From: Micromussa lordhowensis
Taxonomy: Eukaryota; Cnidaria; Anthozoa; Scleractinia; Lobophylliidae
Reading direction: 5' to 3'
DNA length: 64,000 nucleotides
Assembly: GCA_964020085.1 (NCBI GenBank)
Contig: CAXHUQ010000905.1
Location: 1 to 64,000 of the forward strand
Shown here piece after piece: positions 25,701 to 36,400 of this stretch. A model generated the notes under the pieces. It was not told the DNA's origin, ran no database searches, and worked only from the letters and a program-made list of their open reading frames with translations. The translations under genes and the position numbers were made by a program. Within the stretch, counting starts at the first letter, position 1. Each line of letters opens with the position of its first letter.

Positions 25701-28700
25701 CGCACTCTCAGTCGGACCTCCAAACTTCAAAAACTATCCACCCCGACTATTTATGCTAATATTCCCAAGGGACGTCAGGGTGGCCAAATGGTTAACGTGG
25801 TGCGCTACGAAGACAGCGAAGGTCGCAGGTCGTGGGTTCGAATCACACTACCGCATAGGGGTTATTCTCAAACTGGCTTGGGGGCCGAATAACCTCTCCC
25901 CGGCTACGTGGTACGTGGAGATTTGGGTCTGCGAACAAGGAATTACTCTCAAACTGGCTTGGGGGCCGAGTAATTCCTCCCCCAAGAAGTCCTGCGAGGT
26001 TTTTTTGGTTTTTATTTCTGCTTGTCTTGATTTTCCTGATCATTTTTTTTTTTCCTTTTTCCTGCTCGTAATTCCTTGTTAGTTTTGCTTTTCCCTAATT
26101 TCGGTATTTTTTTAACTTTTCATCAGCGCTAGAAACGGAAAAACAAGAAGCGTTTTGCGGCATTATGGCTTCCTAAGATTTTTAATTTAGCCCGCGGTGA
26201 AATTTTAAGTTACTTTCTTTGTTTTCTTGGCTTAAACTCACTTCTACCAAACATAGGTTGTATTTGATTTTATTTGATGTGACTTGATTGCAGAATAATT
26301 CTTCAATGATCAACTGTTTCATCAAGTCGCAACCTGCCAGAAACTACATTATCGCGTGTTCAGTGTACTATTTCTTTGGCATTTGAGATCATCTGGTTCA
26401 GAGCGACAACAACGTTTGAACTCCACGAGGGTGTTCACGTCTTAAAACATGGCCACGAACAGAGTGAAAGGAAATCTCGTCAAAGACCGACCGATCGTGA
26501 GTAGCATTTCCTTGCTTTCTCCAATTGAGGCGTTTTCGGGCTAGCTAACTATGAGAAAAAACTGTCTGTCATTCGCTAGCGGGAGAGAGATTTGTTTGTG
26601 TGACTACCGGTCGATGATCATTGACGTAGGGACAACATACGGAGTGTTCGCTTACTCCTAATTGTGGCCTAGTTTGCTTGAAGTTCAATCGATTCTCGAT
26701 GTACGAAGCTCTTGTTCGGTCCATTTAGGACGATGCAGGCCTTCACAGAAAGCCATAGTTCAGCTCTCCGCTGCGGTTTTGATATGTGGAGGTTTGTGTT
26801 GACAAGACGCGAACTTTTTGTTGGAAGCACGGTTATTTTAATTGTACAATTCCTGATTGGATGAAAAGACGTTGGATGTAGTCTTTTTGGCCTCAAAAGC
26901 CATACAGGAGAGTAATTTCCTTTTAGATGGAGATGCGCAGATGGTACTCTCGAGACGACATGGCCATATTTATGCACAGTTATATATTTCGGTGCATAGT
27001 CTTAACACGGTATTCATAACATCAGACATACATCAGTTAAAAAAAAGAAAATAGGTTGTAGCGTGAACTCACTACCAGTCTATAGCCATTCAAAGTTATT
27101 TCGTGTAGTAGCACATTGATAAAGAAGGAATTACTCTGTCTTTAAGATACACAGAGCTAAATTCCTCGGCAAAGGGACGTTTCCAGCATTCAGCTGGATC
27201 CAACAATCCCAACAAGCCCGGAAGGGGCTGGCTGGCTGGCTGTCTGCCTGCCTGCCTGCCAACGAAATGGCTTGGGTGCAAACTGTGTCGATGAACGGGA
27301 ACGTCCAACACATGTGGGATGCGTTGTCTGTAATACTTAAAATAAACTCACGACAGCTGAAAAACAACGCATTTCAATTCTCTTGGCAGTCTAGCAACTT
27401 GCCAAGCTCTATGCTGATCTATCGAACTAACAATTTGCTTGAATCTAGTCCATTTTAACTTGTCTGACATGCACGCACTCTCAGTCGGACCTCCAAACTT
27501 CAAAAACTATCCACCCCGACTATTTATGCTAATATTCCCAAGGGACGTCAGGGTGGCCAAATGGTTAACGTGGTGCGCTACGAAGACAGCGAAGGTCGCA
27601 GGTCGTGGGTTCGAATCACACTACCGCATAGGGGTTATTCTCAAACTGGCTTGGGGGCCGAATAACCTCTCCCCGGCTACGTGGTACGTGGAGATTTGGG
27701 TCTGCGAACAAGGAATTACTCTCAAACTGGCTTGGGGGCCGAGTAATTCCTCCCCCAAGAAGTCCTGCGAGGTTTTTTTGATTTTTATTTCTGCTTGTCT
27801 TGATTTTCCTGATCATTTTTTTTTCCTTTTTCCTGCTCGTAATTCCTTGTTAGTTTTGCTTTTCCCTACTTTCGGTACTTTTTTAACTTTTCATCAGCGC
27901 TAGAAACGGAAAAACAAGAAGCGTTTTGCGGCATTATGGCTTCCTAAGATTTTTAATTTAGCCCGCGGTGAAATTTTAAGTTACTTTCTTTGTTTTCTTG
28001 GCTTAAACTCACTTCTACCAAACATAGGTTGTATTTGATTTTATTTGATGTGACTTGATTGCAGAATAATTCTTCAATGATCAACTGTTTCATCAAGTCG
28101 CAACCTGCCAGAAACTACATTATCGCGTGTTCAGTGTACTATTTCTTTGGCATTTGAGATCATCTGGTTCAGAGCGACAACAACGTTTGAACTCCACGAG
28201 GGTGTTCACGTCTTAAAACATGGCCACCAACAGAGTGAAAGGAAATCTCGTCAAAGACCGACCGATCGTGAGTAGCATTTCCTTGCTTTCTCCAATTGAG
28301 GCGTTTTCGGGCTAGCTAACTATGAGAAAAAACTGTCTGTCATTCGCTAGCGGGAGAGAGATTTGTTTGTGCGACTACCGGTCGATGATCATTGACGTAG
28401 GGACAACATACGGAGTGTTCGCTTACTCCTAATTGTGGCCTAGTTTGCTTGAAGTTCAATCGATTCTCGATGTACGAAGCTCTTGTTCGGTCCATTTAGG
28501 ACGATGCAGGCCTTCACAGAAAGCCATAGTTCAGCTCTCCGCTGCGGTTTTGATATGTGGAGGTTTGTGTTGACAAGACGCGAACTTTTTGTTGGAAGCA
28601 CGGTTATTTTAATTGTACAATTCCTGATTGGATGAAAAGACGTTGGATGTAGTCTTTTTGGCCTCAAAAGCCATACAGGAGAGTAATTTCCTTTTAGATG

Positions 28701-28993
28701 GAGATGCGCAGATGGTACTCTCGAGACGACATGGCCATATTTATGCACAGTTATATATTTCGGTGCATAGTCTTAACACGGTATTCATAACATCAGACAT
28801 ACATCAGTTAAAAAAAAGAAAATAGGTTGTAGCGTGAACTCACTACCAGTCTATAGCCATTCAAAGTTATTTCGTGTAGTAGCACATTGATAAAGAAGGA
28901 ATTACTCTGCCTTTAAGATACACAGAGCTAAATTCCTCGGCAAAGGGACGTTTCCAGCATTCAGCTGGATCCAACAATCCCAACAAGCCCGGA

Positions 28994-29024
<31 letters not shown>

Positions 29025-31604
29025 GTCTGCCTGCCTGCCTGCCAACGAAATGGCTTGGGTGCAAACTGTGTCGATGAACGGGAACGTCCAACACATGTGG
29101 GATGCGTTGTCTGTAATACTTAAAATAAACTCACGACAGCTGAAAAACAACGCATTTCAATTCTCTTGGCAGTCTAGCAACTTGCCAAGCTCTATGCTGA
29201 TCTATCGAACTAACAATTTGCTTGAATCTAGTCCATTTTAACTTGTCTGACATGCACGCACTCTCAGTCGGACCTCCAAACTTCAAAAACTATCCACCCC
29301 GACTATTTATGCTAATATTACCAAGGGACGTCAGGGTGGCCAAATGGTTAACGTGGTGCGCTACGAAGACAGCGAAGGTCGCAGGTCGTGGGTTCGAATC
29401 ACACTACCGCATAGGGGTTATTCTCAAACTGGCTTGGGGGCCGAATAACCTCTCCCCGGCTACGTGGTACGTGGAGATTTGGGTCTGCGAACAAGGAATT
29501 ACTCTCAAACTGGCTTGGGGGCCGAGTAATTCCTCCCCCAAGAAGTCCTGCGAGGTTTTTTTGGTTTTTATTTCTGCTTGTCTTGATTTTCCTGATCATT
29601 TTTTTTTTTCCTTTTTCCTGCTCGTAATTCCTTGTTAGTTTTGCTTTTCCCTAATTTCGGTATTTTTTTAACTTTTCATCAGCGCTAGAAACGGAAAAAC
29701 AAGAAGCGTTTTGCGGCATTATGGCTTCCTAAGATTTTTAATTTAGCCCGCGGTGAAATTTTAAGTTACTTTCTTTGTTTTCTTGGCTTAAACTCACTTC
29801 TACCAAACATAGGTTGTATTTGATTTTATTTGATGTGACTTGATTGCAGAATAATTCTTCAATGATCAACTGTTTCATCAAGTCGCAACCTGCCAGAAAC
29901 TACATTATCGCGTGTTCAGTGTACTATTTCTTTGGCATTTGAGATCATCTGGTTCAGAGCGACAACAACGTTTGAACTCCACGAGGGTGTTCACGTCTTA
30001 AAACATGGCCACGAACAGAGTGAAAGGAAATCTCGTCAAAGACCAACCGATCGTGAGTAGCATTTCCTTGCTTTCTCCAATTGAGGCGTTTTCGGGCTAG
30101 CTAACTATGAGAAAAAACTGTCTGTCATTCGCTAGCGGGAGAGAGATTTGTTTGTGTGACTACCGGTCGATGATCATTGACGTAGGGACAACATACGGAG
30201 TGTTCGCTTACTCCTAATTGTGGCCTAGTTTGCTTGAAGTTCAATCGATTCTCGATGTACGAAGCTCTTGTTCGGTCCATTTAGGACGATGCAGGCCTTC
30301 ACAGAAAGCCATAGTTCAGCTCTCCGCTGCGGTTTTGATATGTGGAGGTTTGTGTTGACAAGACGCGAACTTTTTGTTGGAAGCACGGTTATTTTAATTG
30401 TACAATTCCTGATTGGATGAAAAGACGTTGGATGTAGTCTTTTTGGCCTCAAAAGCCATACAGGAGAGTAATTTCCTTTTAGATGGAGATGCGCAGATGG
30501 TACTCTCGAGACGACATGGCCATATTTATGCACAGTTATATATTTCGGTGCATAGTCTTAACACGGTATTCATAACATCAGACATACATCAGTTAAAAAA
30601 AAGAAAATAGGTTGTAGCGTGAACTCACTACCAGTCTATAGCCATTCAAAGTTATTTCGTGTAGTAGCACATTGATAAAGAAGGAATTACTCTGTCTTTA
30701 AGATACACAGAGCTAAATTCCTCGGCAAAGGGACGTTTCCAGCATTCAGCTGGATCCAACAATCCCAACAAGCCCGGAAGGGGCTGGCTGGCTGGCTGTC
30801 TGCCTGCCTGCCTGCCAACGAAATGGCTTGGGTGCAAACTGTGTCGATGAACGGGAACGTCCAACACATGTGGGATGCGTTGTCTGTAATACTTAAAATA
30901 AACTCACGACAGCTGAAAAACAACGCATTTCAATTCTCTTGGCAGTCTAGCAACTTGCCAAGCTCTATGCTGATCTATCGAACTAACAATTTGCTTGAAT
31001 CTAGTCCATTTTAACTTGTCTGACATGCACGCACTCTCAGTCGGACCTCCAAACTTCAAAAACTATCCACCCCGACTATTTATGCTAATATTCCCAAGGG
31101 ACGTCAGGGTGGCCAAATGGTTAACGTGGTGCGCTACGAAGACAGCGAAGGTCGCAGGTCGTGGGTTCGAATCACACTACCGCATAGGGGTTATTCTCAA
31201 ACTGGCTTGGGGGCCGAATAACCTCTCCCCGGCTACGTGGTACGTAGAGATTTGGGTCTGCGAACAAGGAATTACTCTCAAACTGGCTTGGGGGCCGAGT
31301 AATTCCTCCCCCAAGAAGTCCTGCGAGGTTTTTTTGGTTTTTATTTCTGCTTGTCTTGATTTTCCTGATCATTTTTTTTTCCTTTTTCCTGCTCGTAATT
31401 CCTTGTTAGTTTTGCTTTTCCCTACTTTCGGTATTTTTTTAACTTTTCATCAGCGCTAGAAACGGAAAAACAAGAAGCGTTTTGCGGCATTATGGCTTCC
31501 TAAGATTTTTAATTTAGCCCGCGGTGAAATTTTAAGTTACTTTCTTTGTTTTCTTGGCTTAAACTCACTTCTACCAAACATAGGTTGTATTTGATTTTAT
31601 TTAA

Positions 31605-31610
31605 TGTGAC
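31605..31610. repeat. Target-site duplication, left copy (TGTGAC)
   Basis: TGTGAC directly precedes the element and is repeated at 51146-51151 directly after it. Uninterrupted units contain it once, followed by TTGATTGCAG. A 6-bp duplication is the known Polinton integration footprint. Confidence 0.95.
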
Positions 31611-31800
31611 AGTAGTGTAGTATTGGAGCTGCAGAGGACATTTACTCATTTTACACATCTTAGCGTAATTATGCGTAGTTAGCGTAAGATGTGTAGTTAG
31701 AGTATCGTGAAAACATGAGTTGAGGACATTTTACACATCTTAGCGTATTTAGAGTATCGTGAAAACATGAGTTGAGGACATTTTACACTAACTCAGCGTA
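31611..31800 (+). repeat. Left terminal inverted repeat (190 bp)
   Basis: It matches the reverse complement of 50947-51145 at every position except for a 9-bp segment present only on the right. It begins with AG, as Polinton termini do. Inside are a 37-bp direct duplication (31700-31736 and 31752-31788), a 10-bp stem-loop (31653-31662 with 31685-31694) and many copies of a TTAGCGTA-like word. In a protein-primed replicon this end would carry the replication origin; that role is inferred. Confidence 0.97.
31653..31694. repeat. Stem-loop within the left TIR
   Basis: ACACATCTTA (31653-31662) is perfectly complementary to TAAGATGTGT (31685-31694), with a 22-nt GCGTA-rich loop. The same structure is present in the right TIR. 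It may be part of a terminal origin or a protein-binding site. Confidence 0.6.
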
Positions 31801-31804
31801 AAAA

Positions 31805-31868
31805 TGCGTTTAAGCGTAAAAAGAGTAAAAATCCTTAAAAATGCGTAAATTGCGTTTAAGCGTAAAAA
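31805..31868. repeat. Subterminal iterons (GCGTAAAAA-type) next to the left TIR
   Basis: An exact 18-bp direct repeat (TGCGTTTAAGCGTAAAAA) lies at 31805-31822 and 31851-31868, with further GCGTAA and GAGTAAAAA words between. The C-terminal end of the adjacent small ORF runs into this block. It resembles initiator-binding iterons, but no function is shown. Confidence 0.6.
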
Positions 31869-32157
31869 TGATTAAATCCTGTATGGGTTTTGAAGGATAA
31901 TTAGTCATATGATAATCTATGATATCCTCTATTACTTCTTTAGGATTATTTACAAATCTAGGTGTATCATGAATTGCATATGTATATTCAATATCATCTG
32001 TATAAATTTTAATATATGCAATTACATCTCTATTAAATGTTAGAAAGCTTTCTCTTCTATTTTTGGGTATGTAATTTTCACCTAATCCTTTTAATGAATT
32101 ATCAATTAATAATACGTTTCCTATTTCTATTTTTCTTCTAGGCTTTTTAATTGACAT
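31810..32157 (-). CDS. Unknown Polinton protein, 115 aa
   Basis: I do not recognise this protein. It is basic at the N-terminus (MSIKKPRRKIE), has no cysteine pairs or membrane segment, and its C-terminal ~20 residues are encoded by the iteron block next to the left TIR. The start is supported by an AT-rich box ATATAATACATAA just before the ATG, as for other genes in the element. It is the last gene of the minus-strand series, about 100 bp downstream of the VLTF3-like gene. The position next to a terminus would suit a small DNA-binding or terminal-protein-like role, but that is only a guess from location. Confidence 0.6.
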   Translation of the reverse strand: MSIKKPRRKIEIGNVLLIDNSLKGLGENYIPKNRRESFLTFNRDVIAYIKIYTDDIEYTYAIHDTPRFVNNPKEVIEDIIDYHMTNYPSKPIQDLIIFTLKRNLRIFKDFYSFYA

Positions 32158-32263
32158 TTATGTATTATATTTTACTTTTCATTTTTTGTTTTTCATCATG
32201 ATTATTATTGTTTATCTTTATTTTCATCATTTAACTGTAGACTGTTCTCACGATGCGTAATTT

Positions 32264-33253
32264 TCAAGATTTGATAAATTTCCAACCAGCACTCTCACCA
32301 CCTAGATGTTCACAGATTTTTTTCCAAATTTTATCAAGTTCATAGAGTTTTAAACGATCTTTATACAATTTTAGCTTTGGTAAAAATTCATTATATCCAA
32401 GTATTTGACAAAATTTATAAATGATATATGAATAGGAAAAGAAATTTCTTCTATTTTTACCTTTAAATAATTCAAATGGCTCCTGAATTTGTAAAAACCT
32501 CATTTTCATTTTTTCTTCCATTATAGAAGTCATTTGTAATGGAGGTATATTCGTTATTCGATACAATATTTGGGTGGTATGATTATAATAATTTAATTTA
32601 CGATGTTTTTTAAGATATCTTTTAATATCTGCTTCAGTTAACTTTTCCAAAGAATTTTCCATCCTTTCACGAATGATTTCTTTGAAAATATTATTAATAA
32701 CATCTTCTGAGACTTTAAAACTTTCTTTGCCTTGGATATTGGCTAAACAGTCACAAAAATGATTATATCTTTTGTAATCATTTTCTGCGGGTTTTATAGA
32801 TGATTTTTCTGGATTTGTTGAGACATTAATGCTTATTCCACAACTTAGACAAGTACTTATCCCTTCATCGACGTTCAATACTCGAAATTTTTCACATGTA
32901 TAACAATAGTTATCTTCATTTATATTATTTTCACTGTATTGTAGTTCATCAGGGAAGATATTATATTTATACCTTTTATAATAAGAATTATCAACAACAA
33001 AATGTTTTGCTCTATTTTCTGTATGTAAAAAAAGTAAAATAGCATTCTTTAATAAATAACTAGTACGAAGATTTTTGATATCATTTATTTCATTTTCTAA
33101 CCTTATTTGTTCAATTTGATCAATTCTAGAATAATCTTTTTTGATGGATAAATTTATAATTTTTTTTTTTAAATCTGGTATTTTTTTTTCTTTCCGAACA
33201 ATTTCTGAAAGTTTTTTACGATGTAGATTGCCAATGGTCTCTTTGTTCATCAT
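32264..33253 (-). CDS. VLTF3: VLTF3-like late transcription factor (zinc ribbon), 329 aa
   Basis: Predicted homologue of the viral late transcription factor 3 family (poxvirus A1-like, conserved in nucleocytoplasmic large DNA viruses), which directs transcription from late promoters. Visible features in order: a Lys-rich, probably helical region (residues 10-65); a zinc ribbon with C117-x2-C120 and C135-x2-C138; then the family-like core with YKRYNHF (160-166), an aromatic FFSYSYIIYKFCQ stretch (271-283), and DKIWKKICEHL near the C-terminus (307-317). Order and spacing fit the family well, and the length is typical. The ATG follows TATATTAATTATT; two consecutive ATGs make the exact start uncertain by one codon. 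It lies between the acidic mini-gene and the 115-aa gene. This assignment is by motif reading, not a search. Confidence 0.85.
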   Translation of the reverse strand: MMNKETIGNLHRKKLSEIVRKEKKIPDLKKKIINLSIKKDYSRIDQIEQIRLENEINDIKNLRTSYLLKNAILLFLHTENRAKHFVVDNSYYKRYKYNIFPDELQYSENNINEDNYCYTCEKFRVLNVDEGISTCLSCGISINVSTNPEKSSIKPAENDYKRYNHFCDCLANIQGKESFKVSEDVINNIFKEIIRERMENSLEKLTEADIKRYLKKHRKLNYYNHTTQILYRITNIPPLQMTSIMEEKMKMRFLQIQEPFELFKGKNRRNFFSYSYIIYKFCQILGYNEFLPKLKLYKDRLKLYELDKIWKKICEHLGGESAGWKFIKS

Positions 33254-33258
33254 AATAA

Positions 33259-33426
33259 TTAATATACTTTATTCTTTAAAGTAGAGTAATCTTCACTCTC
33301 ACTGCTCGTTGATTCCTCACTGCTCGTTGATTCCTCATCTGAATTAGGATCATAATCACTATCGCTACTATCAGAATCATGGAGAGGGTCTTCAGTCAAG
33401 AATTTTTTAAAATTCGGAATTGGCAT
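33259..33426 (-). CDS. Small acidic Ser/Glu/Asp-rich protein, 55 aa
   Basis: A short frame begins MPIPNFKKFLTEDPLHDSD and continues as an acidic Ser/Asp/Glu tract that includes a duplicated EESTSS, encoded by a 21-bp direct repeat. It ends in KNKVY. The ATG directly follows AGTATAT, the same TATAT-type box seen at other starts, which is the main reason to accept it. It sits between the polymerase and VLTF3-like genes with room for nothing else. The composition resembles acidic transcription-activation or nucleic-acid-mimic tails. The function is unknown. Confidence 0.55.
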   Translation of the reverse strand: MPIPNFKKFLTEDPLHDSDSSDSDYDPNSDEESTSSEESTSSESEDYSTLKNKVY

Positions 33427-33441
33427 ATATACTATGAAATA

Positions 33442-36400
33442 TTATTTTATATTATAATTCCCATATGCATAACTACTGATACCATCATCTAAAATATATC
33501 TTTTATCATCAAAAGGTGATAATGATATTTTATTAATTTGATAACTAGATATTTGATGATACTCTGACCTGATAGTTCTCATCTTATGTCTCATTGTATT
33601 ACAATTATATAAGGTATCACGATAATCAGAGAGAGATAATTCACTCTTGATAACATTCTTTCGTACACCTTTAGCAGTTTTGTTTTCCTTGTTTTCAGTC
33701 TTGTAACTATACATTTTGCTTTTTAGACCAACAAATTCAGTGATTGGATCACCTGACGCTTCATCTTTGAATTTACCAATTACTTTTTTATTTTCTTCAA
33801 AAAAGAACTTGGAAGATTTGGGATAATCACTGTTGTCAAATCGAGCCTTATCATTAAAGAAGTCACTATATATGTCTTCTGCTTTTATATGGTAAAATAA
33901 AGAGTCAGTATCAGTAAAAAGTAACTTCGCTTCTGGGTATTTTTTTCTGATATAGTTGTAATGGAAGTCATACATTAATGTTTTACTTAGATCTAGAATA
34001 GAGAATCCAACATAAGAGGGTTTATCTAAGACTAGTCTCTTCTTTTTCATCTGTACACCAACTAAATTTTCATCAAATATTTTACTAGAAACGTACATTG
34101 GTTGTCTGGTCAATTTCAATAAATGTTCCGGATCCGTTTCTAACTGTATGTTGGATCTTTTTCTTAGGTTTTCCATGGTTTTACCAAACACAGAGTTATT
34201 CATCAGCTTAAAGAAGTCTTTCTCAAAACTATTCTTAGCCATTGTTCTCTTTTCAGTGTTAAAATCAATGTATCTTTTCATCCAAGGCTTCTGTGTAAAT
34301 TCCAATACTCTGTGAATCTTCTTTAACTTCATACCAAGAGATAAATCAAGCTGCAAATTTCTGTAATGTAATACATACTTTTCTTTATTCATTAGATTAG
34401 GAACCAACTTGTGAACTCTACCACTGCTAATATTTTCTTTTGCTTTTAAATCTTTGCAATACTTTGACAACATATCATCAGTGATTAAAATCTTTTCTGG
34501 TGCTAATGGATAATCATTATGCAAATCGTGTAGCTCTTCCGGATATTCTAAATCTACCTCTAAAATGGCACCTTTTCTAGTATTATTTGTGTAATTTTCT
34601 AAGATGAAATCTTCAGAGGGAATCCATTTGAAATCACCAGTTGGAAGTGACTGTGACATAGCCCATCCATAAAGATTATTTGCATCCAAATACATTAAAT
34701 AACTACTTTCGGACTCTGGATTGTAACCCTTCATATACTTGTTGTTTGGTACAGCATGTCTATGAGTAATAGTACTAATACCACCTCTCATTCCCTTTTC
34801 AATGAATAGTTGTTGATCTAAATCTGAAATTAAGTCTAGATTTATTTTTGTCATTCGGAGTAATGCATCCCATGATAACCCAGGTGCAGAGTAATAATGA
34901 CAAGGATCCAACCTATAATACCCCAGACAAGTGCTTCTAAAACTTTCAAATACATCAGCTAAGAGTAGTACATCTGTACGCAAATATAAATCATGATAAT
35001 CACCTAAGTCTTTAATTTGGAAGGCACTCCATACTCGTTTTGCGTGCTCATAGTCACTATCTGAAATATTTGTATCATTCAAAATACTATAAAAATCTTC
35101 TCTTGCGGGTAAAGACTTCTCACTGAATCGCTGGAATGAGTCCATGTAATCATAAGGGTAAACACCTTTTCGCTTGATTAATCTGAATTGTTCATCATTC
35201 GGAAAAGCCCCCCGTGTATATGAGAACGCATCATCAGTTAAATTACTGCTTAATCTGTCTAAACTCTGACTCATAAATGAAAAACTATCAATGAAAGTTA
35301 AATGTTTTCCAATATTAAAACCAATATATTTCTCAAAATTACTTGCTATAACACCAACATCAATATTAACATCTTGTCTTACTAAATGACCAATCTTTTG
35401 CATGATAAAATGGCAGTCATAGCCTTTAAGATTATGAAAGATTACAGGAATTTTTAACTTTTCTGCACTAATAGCCCATTTAAGATTAGAATCACTATGA
35501 GCAGCGCCACGATATTTACCAGTAATATGGCAATGATCTCTAACTTTTTGTTTTGAAGGTTTTTGCTCATTAAATTTTCTCCCACAAATATGACATTTAG
35601 TAGAATTTTGGAAATATCTTTCATTTTTCTCTGTCATAACTAATGGTTTCTGGAATTGTTCGCTAACTATTCTTTGACAATCTTTTACTTCACTCAACAT
35701 TTTCATGATAAATTTTTCGATACAATCTTCTCCACGGTAAATTTCTACTGGTTTGGAAAATCTCTTATCATATCTACAGACTAATTTATATCCGTAACCG
35801 CAAGCCTTATGACTCTGATAAGTACTCGTGTAAGATTGACCATCAGGAGGAAGACAGTTGTCTATCTTTTCTGTGATGGCTTCAAAATCAGCGTAAATAG
35901 CAAAAGGCACTGGTAACATTTTCTGGTGATTTTTAAAATAAATTTTTGATCCTGCTTCAGGCATTCTTATCGCTTGGGTTCCATTAATAGCTAAGCAATC
36001 CTCTCTGTGCATTTCCAGGACTCTAGCAGAACTGCAACAATGAAGACAATGTAGACAAAAATATTTCCTACCATGATGTTTAGTGAATGAAGTCATAAAT
36101 TGATCAAAATTCTTAATAAGTACATAGTGGCTCTTGTCCCCTTCTTCAATCCATAGTAATTCCAAGTGGTCTGTAAAATTAGTTTCTGATATTCTGATAG
36201 GATAAGCCATGCCCTTCCCTCCCGTGCCCTTGCCTGGCTGCCAACCAAAAACATTAACATTAATCTCGTTTTGCTTTTCAATCCTTTTCATATCTTTTAC
36301 AGTGACCGGAAAAGTGACACCAGTGTAATCTAACCGTTTCACCGTTTCTCTATCTGCCTTAGTTATCCTTTCTGGATGAACTTTTAGTGGATTTAAATAC

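Larger units (their letters stand above)
1..31610. repeat. Tandem array of ~1,771-bp units, left part (17 full units + interrupted 18th)
   Basis: Near-identical head-to-tail units begin (at the GGGAGAGAGATTTG landmark) at 1, 1771, 3546, 5316, 7087, 8862, 10633, 12404, 14176, 15947, 17719, 19491, 21262, 23034, 24804, 26581, 28352 and 30137. Spacing is 1770-1785 bp. Length differences come from a GGCT microsatellite and poly-T runs. The last unit stops at 31610 where the Polinton is inserted. Units differ by rare single-base variants that are shared among non-adjacent copies. I see no conserved protein gene: the recurrent small ORFs vary in length between copies and are broken in some. Each unit contains a tRNA-like/SINE-like segment, twin hairpins, a GGCT/GCCT microsatellite and an exon-like mini-ORF, annotated below for the first unit. 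Confidence 0.97.

Noticed and set aside
1..31610. rDNA, 5S or spliced-leader gene cluster as the identity of the array
   Set aside because: I looked for rRNA-like and snRNA/Sm-site-like landmarks and saw none; only the tRNA-like head resembles a known RNA.
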